A stretch of DNA of 64,000 bases from Cryobacterium algoricola (GTDB taxonomy: Bacteria > Actinomycetota > Actinomycetes > Actinomycetales > Microbacteriaceae). This document shows, in pieces, positions 36,752-43,664 of the stretch (position 1 is its first letter; each line of letters opens with the position of its first letter). A program made the position numbers and the translations under genes. The notes below the pieces were generated by a model. It saw nothing but the letters and a program-made list of their open reading frames with translations. It ran no database searches and was not told where the DNA came from. The stretch covers positions 124,001 to 188,000 of the forward strand of contig NZ_SOFG01000023.1 in the NCBI RefSeq assembly GCF_004402485.1, given 5' to 3'.

Positions 36752-37491
36752 CGGATGGTCCTGCTGATCTGCTGGTCGTCGTGAACCATGGCGTCGCGGA
36801 TCTCGATGAGACGCTCGCACCACCTGGCGACCTCGTCATCGTGGGTGACGACCACCAGGGATGCGCCAGAACGGGCAGTGGTCGCGGTGAGAAGTTGCAT
36901 CACTTCATGCCCGGTGGCCTGGTCCAGTGCGCCGGTCGGTTCGTCGGCAAAGACCACCTCGGGTTTGTGGATGAGTGCCCGAGCGATCGCGACCCGCTGG
37001 GCCTGACCCCCGGAGAGCTCGCCCGGCCGACGATTCTCCATGCCGGCTAGTCCGAGTTTGCCCAGCCAAACATCCGCTGCCTGCAAGGCCTGGGTCCGGG
37101 GAATACCCGTGAGCAGGAGAGGAAGAGCGACGTTCTCACGGGCGGGAAGTTCCGGTAACAGCTGGCCGTCCTGGAAGACAAAGCCAAACCGCCGCCGCCT
37201 CAACAGCGAACGTTGCTTGTCGCGCAAGGCCGACACCGAATCACCACCCAGCGACACCTCGCCGGCGTCGGGAACGAGTATCCCGGACAAGCAATGCAAC
37301 AGTGTCGATTTACCCGAACCGGATGGCCCCATGATGGCAACGGCCTGCCCCGGCGGAATTTCGAGGGTCACATCGGCCAATGCGCGTACGGCGCCATAGG
37401 ACTTCGAAATGTTGTGGGCGGAGAGCGTGTTGCGAGGTGGCTCGGGGATGATCATGTCCCTAGTCGACCATTGTTGGAAGGCGGATGCCAT
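36748..37491 (-). CDS. ABC transporter ATP-binding protein (module B)
   Basis: 247 residues if read from the ATG at 37491, which has GGGAGG 8 bases upstream; the ATG at 37455 is an alternative. Walker [10 protein letters not shown], signature [15 protein letters not shown], Walker [12 protein letters not shown] and VVVTHDDE. Forms the exporter with the permease downstream. Transcribed away from the kinase/regulator pair, with the 18-base palindrome in between. Confidence 0.93.
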   Translation of the reverse strand: MASAFQQWSTRDMIIPEPPRNTLSAHNISKSYGAVRALADVTLEIPPGQAVAIMGPSGSGKSTLLHCLSGILVPDAGEVSLGGDSVSALRDKQRSLLRRRRFGFVFQDGQLLPELPARENVALPLLLTGIPRTQALQAADVWLGKLGLAGMENRRPGELSGGQAQRVAIARALIHKPEVVFADEPTGALDQATGHEVMQLLTATTARSGASLVVVTHDDEVARWCERLIEIRDAMVHDDQQISRTIR

Positions 37492-37511
37492 GACGCCAGC
37501 CTCCCGGACAA

Positions 37512-37529
37512 GGTGGAGCTAGCTCCACC
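37512..37529. promoter_or_regulatory. 18-bp perfect palindrome between divergent module B operons
   Basis: GGTGGAGCT followed by its exact complement AGCTCCACC. It lies 21 bases above the ATPase start and about 60 bases before the kinase start, so it is well placed as the binding site of the response regulator at 38502-39191, or of another repressor. Confidence 0.65.
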
Positions 37530-37590
37530 CTTTGGCGCGGGAGGCCCTCTGGCGGGGCCGATCGCGTGCACCCCTTCTAGTGTTGTCCCT

Positions 37591-38505
37591 ATGCAAGACC
37601 TCACGCGACGCCGTCATCTTCTGTTCGTTGGCCAAACAGCAGTGGGCGCAGCGGGTGCTCTGATCATCGGATCCATGTTGGTCATCGCGGTGACGGCGCA
37701 CGTAGCCGGGCTCACCATGTTTGCCGCCTTCGCAATAACGGCGGTGGTGGCCATCACGTGGTGGGCGTTGCTGACATTCGAGCGGAAGAAATTCGTAGCC
37801 GTCACAGCGCAGCCTGTTGATTGGGCACGGGAGCTTCGGGAAGTACGTGATTCCCGTCGGGTCATCGTTGGGGCATTCGAGATCGAACGGCGCCGCATCG
37901 AGCGCGACCTGCACGACGGCGCCCAACAGTATTTGGTTTCGGCCAGCATGAAACTCGGCGAGGCCTCATCCCTGATGATTGACGGCACCAGTACTCCCGG
38001 AAGCGACACAGCGCTAGTGACGTCACTACTGGAGGGGGCGCACCGCGACGCGGAAGAGGCCATGCGCGCCCTGCGCTCTACCGTCTCGGGTATCCACCCG
38101 CAGGTGCTCGCTGATCTCGGGTTGCTGGCCGCGATCTCCGACATGGTCGAACGAAGCAGTGTCGACGTGGCGGTGCACTGCCCGCACCCGCTACCGAACA
38201 TGCCCGAGGAGGTGGCAGCGACCGCCTGGTTCTTCTGCTCCGAGGCGCTCACGAACGTCGCCAAGCACGCACCGGGAGCGACAGCAACACTCTTGCTGGC
38301 CGCCGATGCAGACCTGCACATTTCCGTCGTAGACAACGGGCCAGGTGCCGTCCGGTTGCGCAACGAAGGCGGACTCGTCGGCATGCGAGAACGACTGGCG
38401 GCCTTTGGCGGTTCCCTGGAACTCGTCTCGCCCGACGGTGGACCAACGGCCGTGTCGGCCCGAATTCCGCTACTTCTCACTCCAACCAACGAAACGAACC
38501 CATGA
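37591..38505 (+). CDS. HisKA_3-family sensor histidine kinase (module B)
   Basis: 304 residues from the ATG at 37591 (TAGTGT 7 bases upstream, so leaderless). Two membrane helices near the N-terminus, no sensory domain outside. Phospho-histidine in EIERRRIERDLHDGAQQYLV, N box FCSEALTNVAKHA, G1 VVDNGPG and G2 GLVGMRERL. Its short periplasmic part suggests it senses the membrane or the transporter itself, as in Bce-type kinases. The stop overlaps the start of the regulator. Confidence 0.93.
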   Translation: MQDLTRRRHLLFVGQTAVGAAGALIIGSMLVIAVTAHVAGLTMFAAFAITAVVAITWWALLTFERKKFVAVTAQPVDWARELREVRDSRRVIVGAFEIERRRIERDLHDGAQQYLVSASMKLGEASSLMIDGTSTPGSDTALVTSLLEGAHRDAEEAMRALRSTVSGIHPQVLADLGLLAAISDMVERSSVDVAVHCPHPLPNMPEEVAATAWFFCSEALTNVAKHAPGATATLLLAADADLHISVVDNGPGAVRLRNEGGLVGMRERLAAFGGSLELVSPDGGPTAVSARIPLLLTPTNETNP

Positions 38506-39191
38506 AACTGATCGTTGCCGATGACTCCGCACTCTTGCGTGAAGGATTGGTCTCCTTGCTCGAGCGCCAGGGCCACGAGGTCATTTTGCAGGCCGCCAGC
38601 GCGCCTGAGCTGATGAGCGCAATCGCAACGGCCGTGCGCGAAGGCAGGTGCCCAGATGTTGTCATCACTGACGTCAGAATGCCGCCCGGTATGGGTGATG
38701 ACGGCCTGGCCGCAGCGATCGCGATCCGCCGGGACCATCCCGGCATGGGAATCCTGGTGCTGTCCCAATACGTGGCCACCGCCCACGCGACGGACCTCTT
38801 CAGCGGGTGGGGTGATGGACTATCCACGGTGTCACCACACGATGCCGGAGGCCTCGGCTACCTTCTGAAGGACCGTATTTCACGTGTCGCGGACTTCATG
38901 AGGTCGCTGTCGATCATCGCGGCAGGCGGCGTTGTTGTTGATCCTGAAGTCGCCGCTCGTCTGATCCATGGCCGCCGTACAGCCCTGGACCTGCTGAGTG
39001 TCCGCGAGCTCGAAGTGCTGGAGTTGATGAGCGAGGGATCATCGAACCAGCAGATCGCCGAGCGGCTCTACCTCTCCGCCAGCGCCGTGTCCAAGCACGT
39101 CACCAATGTGTTCATGAAACTGGGGCTGCCAGCCGGTGAGGACAACCGCCGGGTACGCGCGGTGCTGGCCTATCTGACCGCCCACGATTAG
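38502..39191 (+). CDS. NarL/LuxR-family response regulator (module B)
   Basis: 229 residues. Acidic pair D7-D8, phospho-acceptor D57 (VVITDVRMPPGMGDDG), conserved lysine in YLLKDRIS, and LuxR helix-turn-helix (LSVRELEVLELMSEGSSNQQ and SAVSKHVTNVFMKLGL). Receives phosphate from the kinase at 37591 and is the best candidate ligand for the palindrome at 37512-37529. Followed after about 80 bases by the second copy of the 262-bp repeat. Confidence 0.94.
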   Translation: MKLIVADDSALLREGLVSLLERQGHEVILQAASAPELMSAIATAVREGRCPDVVITDVRMPPGMGDDGLAAAIAIRRDHPGMGILVLSQYVATAHATDLFSGWGDGLSTVSPHDAGGLGYLLKDRISRVADFMRSLSIIAAGGVVVDPEVAARLIHGRRTALDLLSVRELEVLELMSEGSSNQQIAERLYLSASAVSKHVTNVFMKLGLPAGEDNRRVRAVLAYLTAHD

Positions 39192-39269
39192 CTCTTGACG
39201 CAGCTCGCTGACGTGTGCCGAAGCCATGCGGCGGCAATCCGGCGATTTGGACGGTCCCGTACTGGGACC

Positions 39270-39531
39270 CTGACAACGGTTCCTTGTCGTTGCTAGTTTC
39301 GTAGGCATGAACCCACTTGTCCCGACTGGCCTTGACGTCGCGTTCACGACGATTGCGATTGTTGTCGGTGTCGCCCTGCTGGTGGCCGTGTTTGCCATCG
39401 CAACGTGGCTTCTGTCGACGGACCGGGTCACCTTTCGAGCAATGAAGCGGCCAGACTCGGGTGCGATCCGGTCACCTCGAGCCTGAGCCACCGTGATGTA
39501 CGAGCTGAAAGAGCGCTAGCGAAACAATCCG
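39270..39531 (+). repeat. 262-bp direct repeat, copy 2
   Basis: Closely matches 26761-27022. It keeps the promoter (CTGACA, 18 bases, TAGTTT) and the 59-codon gene, and ends with AGCGCTAGCGAAACAATCC. Ends sharply on both sides. The 12.2 kb between copies carries all of the broken genes and both exporter modules. Confidence 0.9.
39307..39486 (+). CDS. 59-residue single-pass membrane peptide, copy 2
   Basis: Starts MNPLVPTGLDVAF with one membrane helix and the tail GAIRSPRA. Five substitutions from copy 1 (D8G, I19V, S46M, H50D, A51S). Because most changes preserve the reading frame, the promoter and the helix, selection for function is likely. Immediately followed by an unrelated membrane gene at 39580. 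Confidence 0.75.
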   Translation: MNPLVPTGLDVAFTTIAIVVGVALLVAVFAIATWLLSTDRVTFRAMKRPDSGAIRSPRA

Positions 39532-39579
39532 GCCCGACTCTTTCGGTGGATAGGTCCCGCCACGCGCTATCGTGCACGA

Positions 39580-40059
39580 ATGGGGAATCGACTTTCGTTG
39601 CTGGTGGGACCGGTTATCGTGCTGCTGTACGCGACGGTGATGGTGCTGACGATCACGATATGGGACCCGGCAGCCGCCGTCCCGTGGCTGACATACCAGG
39701 AAATCATTGCGGGACTCAACGAGGCCGGCATAATCGTGGCTGCAGAAGTGATCGGGTTGATCGTGTGGGCCTATCTTGGCGTCGGGCTGGCGCTGGTGCT
39801 GAGCATCCTTGGATTCACCGGGCACGCCGGACTGGGTGCGGTTATCCTGGGGCAGCTCGCGTTGATCGCCGCCGGCGCACCTGCCTACTTCTGGGGTTCG
39901 TTCTCGCTCGGCATGGACGTTGCCGACACCTTCGGTGTCAGCGGTGGTAGCCACACACCGTTGAGTGGTCTCCTCTACGCCACCAGCGGGGTCGCGTTGC
40001 TGGCACTTGTCGCCGTCAGCATTCGAATGGTGGCGAATCGGCGATCGATGCGGTCGTGA
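39580..40059 (+). CDS. Integral membrane protein, function unknown
   Basis: 159 residues with four membrane helices. TATCGT 6 bases before the ATG fits a leaderless start. No motif beyond hydrophobic helices. Its stop overlaps the GTG of the hydrolase gene (GTGA), so it is co-translated with it. Could be a small transport or channel-like protein. Confidence 0.75.
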   Translation: MGNRLSLLVGPVIVLLYATVMVLTITIWDPAAAVPWLTYQEIIAGLNEAGIIVAAEVIGLIVWAYLGVGLALVLSILGFTGHAGLGAVILGQLALIAAGAPAYFWGSFSLGMDVADTFGVSGGSHTPLSGLLYATSGVALLALVAVSIRMVANRRSMRS

Positions 40060-40931
40060 AGCGCGCCGACCGGATCTCGACGGCGGTCAATTCGATCGAA
40101 ACCACGATCCAGGGTCCTCACGGTCCCATTCCCGTGCGCTGGTATTCACCGCCCGTCGGCGCTGCTCCCGTCCGATCCACACCGATCGTATGGGTTCACG
40201 GGGGCGGATTCTTCAGAGGTGGCCTCGACCTGCCGGAGTCGCATGACGTCGCCCTAATTTTGGCCGCGGCGGGATTCCAGGTCGTCACCGTTGCCTATCG
40301 TCTCGCGACTGTCTCGAGGCTTCGTCTGTCATCGAGTGGGTTTCGGCGGAGCCCGGCCGTCCACTATCCGGTACCGGTTGACGACGTCGTTGCCGTGGTG
40401 CGGGAAGTGCAGCGCAGCGCGCCCACCGGGGTGATTCTGGGTGGCGCAAGCGCTGGCGCGTGCCTATCCGCCGGCGCAGTACTTCGACTGGCGGACGACG
40501 GAGCAGACGCTCTCGCGGGGGTCTTCTTCGCGTACGGACTGTTCCACGCCGCGCTACCGAAACGATCGGCCCAATTACGCAGCCGCCTTCAGGGCAAACG
40601 CCGATTCGCCCATACGCCGACACTTCTCAACCTGACCAACCTCCACTACGCGGGCAATCGAACCGCGCTCGCTGAAGCCGACGCATTTCCCGGTGGCCAT
40701 CCCCTGCACCTCTTTCCGCCGACGCTCATGGTCGACGCAGATCGCGATTCAATGCGGGCGTCCGGCGGTCAGTTCGCCCGTGAACTTGTCGCCGCCGGGA
40801 TCGCCCTGGACTACCACGTGCTTCCCGGGGCTTTCCATGCTTTCCTCAACAGTCCACACGACCCGAGCTTTGCTGACGGCATCCGTCTCATCATCGATTG
40901 GGCGCTGCAACTATCGGTGAGGCACCCCTGA
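40056..40931 (+). CDS. Alpha/beta hydrolase (HSL/esterase-type)
   Basis: 291 residues from a GTG at 40056. The oxyanion-hole motif is WVHGGGFFRGG near residue 48, the nucleophile serine lies in LGGASAGACLSAGA, and the catalytic Asp/His are probably in MVDADRDSMR and GAFHAFLN. Layout of the hormone-sensitive-lipase subfamily. Acts on an unknown ester or acylated compound. Coupled with the membrane gene at 39580. Confidence 0.88.
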   Translation: MKRADRISTAVNSIETTIQGPHGPIPVRWYSPPVGAAPVRSTPIVWVHGGGFFRGGLDLPESHDVALILAAAGFQVVTVAYRLATVSRLRLSSSGFRRSPAVHYPVPVDDVVAVVREVQRSAPTGVILGGASAGACLSAGAVLRLADDGADALAGVFFAYGLFHAALPKRSAQLRSRLQGKRRFAHTPTLLNLTNLHYAGNRTALAEADAFPGGHPLHLFPPTLMVDADRDSMRASGGQFARELVAAGIALDYHVLPGAFHAFLNSPHDPSFADGIRLIIDWALQLSVRHP

Positions 40932-40980
40932 CCCGCGGCGAAGACGGCGAACTGGTGCGACCGTGAGAGTGTGGGGGCGC

Positions 40981-41472
40981 CTAGCTCGAACTGGCTGCGT
41001 CGTGAATCCGCTGAAGGAGCGCAGCGAGGTTCGACTGCTCCTCGACACTGAGCGCCGCGATGATCGCGTGCTCGGTTTCAAGGTGGTCGGGCAATGCCGC
41101 CTCGATGAGCTCTCGACCGGAATCGGTGAGCGTGACGAGTGTGCCGCGGCCGTCGTTCGGATTGGCCGCCCGCCTGACCAAGCCGCGCGTTTCGAGCTTG
41201 TTCAGCCGCTGGGCCACCGCGCTCGTCGAAATCATGGCGTCACGCGCGAGTTCCACCGGGGTGATTCGATAGGGGGCTCCGCTTCGCAGCAACGTGGCGA
41301 GCACATCGAATGACGCAGAGTCCAGGGCGTGCCGAGCGAAGGTGTCGGCGAGACGCGATTCGACGGCGATTGCAGCGCGATTCAATCGGCCGATGACCGC
41401 CATCGGTGAGACATCGAGATCGGGCTTCTCGGAGTGCCACTGCGTGAGGATTCGATCCACATGGTCTGCCAT
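40981..41472 (-). CDS. MarR-family transcriptional regulator
   Basis: 163 residues. Winged helix at about residues 55-120 (VLATLLRSGAPYRITPVELA, MISTSAVAQRLNKLETRGLV and the wing NDGRGTLVTLTDSG). Divergent from an EamA transporter gene. The inverted operator arms at 41488-41503 and 41513-41528 flank the shared -10 region, which predicts autorepression and control of the transporter. Confidence 0.93.
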   Translation of the reverse strand: MADHVDRILTQWHSEKPDLDVSPMAVIGRLNRAAIAVESRLADTFARHALDSASFDVLATLLRSGAPYRITPVELARDAMISTSAVAQRLNKLETRGLVRRAANPNDGRGTLVTLTDSGRELIEAALPDHLETEHAIIAALSVEEQSNLAALLQRIHDAASSS

Positions 41473-41487
41473 GCGTCCACACTAGCA

Positions 41488-41528
41488 ATTGCTAAGCACT
41501 TAGGTATTATGACTAAGTGCTTAGCAAT
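41488..41528. promoter_or_regulatory. MarR twin operator over overlapping divergent promoters
   Basis: ATTGCTAAGCACTTAG (41488-41503) and its perfect complement (41513-41528) flank a 9-base spacer that holds TATTAT (41505-41510) for the plus strand and CATAAT for the minus strand. Each arm is itself nearly palindromic (CTAAGCACTTAG). The plus-strand GTG start (41517) lies inside the right arm, so binding should block both promoters at once. Confidence 0.85.
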
Positions 41529-42437
41529 CGAATCCTCCTGCTGGCGACCACGGCCGTCGCTCCAGCCTTGTGGGGCACCACATACCTGACGACCACCCTG
41601 TATCTGCCGGTCGACCGGCCATTGCTCGCGGCAACCGCACGCGCACTTCCTGCCGGAGTTCTGCTCCTGCTGCTGTGCCGCCGGCTGCCGCGCGGCCACT
41701 GGTGGTGGAAGTCGTGGGTGCTCGGCATTCTCAACATCGGCGCGTTCTTTGCGTTGCTCTTCATTGCCGCCTATCGGCTCCCCGGCGGTGTGGCGGCCGT
41801 CATTGGCGGGCTTCAGCCTCTTATCGTCGCCCTCCTCGCGACACGGGTTCTCCACGAAAGGCTGACCGGACGCGTTGTCGCGGCCGGCTCGACTGGGGTG
41901 TTCGGCGTGTGCCTCATCGTGCTTCAGGCCCAGGCGCGCCTCGACGCGATCGGCATCCTGGCGGCCGTCGCGGGCACGCTGTCTATGGCATCCGGCATCG
42001 TGCTGTCCAAGAAGTGGGGGCAGCCGGCATCCCCGCTGACCACAACCGCCTGGCAGCTCATCACGGGTGGGCTCACCCTGCTGGTCATCCTGCTCACGTT
42101 CGAGGGCCTGCCTACTGCCCCGCTGACAGCACAGAACATCCTGGGATATGGCTATCTGGCCGGGGTCGGCACCGCGCTCGCCTATGTCCTGTGGTTTCGC
42201 GGCATCGCACGGCTTCCCACGAGCACCACGGCTTTCCTCGGCCTGCTCAGCCCCGTCATGGCAATCCTCCTCGGTTGGGTGATCGCCGGGGAGGCCCTCC
42301 TCCCGCTGCAGATTGCCGGAGTCGTTATCGTCCTGGGCTCGATCACTGCTGGCATCGTCCCCAAGGCCGCACAGCGTCCCGAGCTCCCCGCGAGCGGTGG
42401 TTCGCTGCGAGGACGCAGGATGGCTCGCTCAGAGTGA
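41517..42437 (+). CDS. EamA/DMT-family transporter
   Basis: 306 residues from the GTG at 41517. Ten membrane helices in two EamA repeats (VAPALWGTTYLTTTLYLP at the N-terminus; SPVMAILLGWVIAGEALLPL near the C-terminus). Typically exports metabolites or amino acids. The TATTAT box ends 6 bases before the GTG, so the transcript is predicted to be leaderless. Controlled by the MarR gene through the operator that covers its start. Confidence 0.9.
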   Translation: MLSNRILLLATTAVAPALWGTTYLTTTLYLPVDRPLLAATARALPAGVLLLLLCRRLPRGHWWWKSWVLGILNIGAFFALLFIAAYRLPGGVAAVIGGLQPLIVALLATRVLHERLTGRVVAAGSTGVFGVCLIVLQAQARLDAIGILAAVAGTLSMASGIVLSKKWGQPASPLTTTAWQLITGGLTLLVILLTFEGLPTAPLTAQNILGYGYLAGVGTALAYVLWFRGIARLPTSTTAFLGLLSPVMAILLGWVIAGEALLPLQIAGVVIVLGSITAGIVPKAAQRPELPASGGSLRGRRMARSE

Positions 42438-42504
42438 GTCCTACCCGGGAGAAGCGTCCGCACCGTCTCCCGGGTAAGCGTTATATCGACGATGGTGACA
42501 GGGC

Positions 42505-43521
42505 TCACCCGACCGGCCGGAGGCGAGGATGTGTGCCCAGGCCGCCGAACTTCCTCACACCCGATCCGTCGGCGTTGACGTAGGTGACCGAACGAGCCTG
42601 CCACTGCACGAAGAGAACTCCCTTGCCGTCCGGCGTCCAGGACGGTTGCTTCGATTGTTGAGCATCCGAACCGTCGTAAATCAGCGGCGCGAGATCGGTC
42701 CCGTCCGCACCCACCAGATAAAGGTCGACGGGGCCACCGGCCGGGTTGAATTCGTTGGTCGTGAATACGATCCTGTCGCACTCGGGATCCCAGTCCGGGT
42801 AGGTCGCAAAGAGCGAGAAATCGGTGATGGCCTTGGGCACGCCGCCGACCGCCGGAACGATTCCGATCGCTCCGCCAATCTCCTTTCCCGTCGCGTCGAA
42901 ATGCTCGACCTGCACGGCGAGCCGTGTGCCATCGTGCGACCACCTCGCCTGGTCTACGAGCTCGAGTGGTTCGGTCTGGGCGATGGTTTTCGCCTCGCCG
43001 GATTCAAGGTCGACGAGCGCGATCGCCGAGGTTGAGGGCGGCCCCATCGGGAGGTTCCGTCCGTTGTAGATCGTGAGCGCCATCGTCGTGCCGTCAGGTG
43101 ACCAGGCAGGATAATCGACGCCGTTGCAACCTGGGAAGGACGAGCATTCCGCGACCTTGGTGACCTCCGAGCCGTCGACTGCAGCGGTCCAGATCTCCTG
43201 GCCAGTGCTGAACGCGATGCGGGTCCCGTCCGGCGACCAGTCCGGATGGAGCAGCTCGCCATCCTGGTCAACCAGTTTGTGACGGCCAGAGCCATCGGGG
43301 CTCATGAGGCAGATGCTGCTGGGGTCCATTCCCGTGAGGCCGCAGTCTTGCGCCCCCTGAAAGACGAGCCACTCGTCGCCATCGCGGACGACGACGGATG
43401 CGGCCTGTGCTGTCATCGCGGAAGATGGCGCGCCCGGCGGAGCTGTTGCGCATCCGCTTACTGACACGGCGAGCAGAACTCCGGCCATCAGATACTTCGT
43501 CGTTGCGTGTTTGTTCATCAT
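42505..43521 (-). CDS. PD40/WD40-like beta-propeller lipoprotein
   Basis: 338 residues from the ATG at 43521. Lipobox VSGC after a hydrophobic signal. The mature part has repeated TolB-type blades with the pattern SPDGTxxA (HPDWSPDGTRIAFSTG, YPAWSPDGTTMALT, RWSHDGTRLAVQ), i.e. a surface-anchored beta-propeller. Ligand unknown. The AAAGGACTC upstream is a good ribosome site. Convergent with the EamA gene, with about 65 bases between stops. Confidence 0.85.
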   Translation of the reverse strand: MMNKHATTKYLMAGVLLAVSVSGCATAPPGAPSSAMTAQAASVVVRDGDEWLVFQGAQDCGLTGMDPSSICLMSPDGSGRHKLVDQDGELLHPDWSPDGTRIAFSTGQEIWTAAVDGSEVTKVAECSSFPGCNGVDYPAWSPDGTTMALTIYNGRNLPMGPPSTSAIALVDLESGEAKTIAQTEPLELVDQARWSHDGTRLAVQVEHFDATGKEIGGAIGIVPAVGGVPKAITDFSLFATYPDWDPECDRIVFTTNEFNPAGGPVDLYLVGADGTDLAPLIYDGSDAQQSKQPSWTPDGKGVLFVQWQARSVTYVNADGSGVRKFGGLGTHPRLRPVG

Positions 43522-43664
43522 GAGTCCTTTCGACGGGATGCGTCGAAAGGCACAGTAGACAAGGATCGGCCCCACCCGCATTCGTACCTGAGTACGTAGA
43601 TTCGTCGCGAGGGACGAGCCCGCCGGGATTTCTTCGCCCTGACGCGACTACGCCCGACAGGGAG

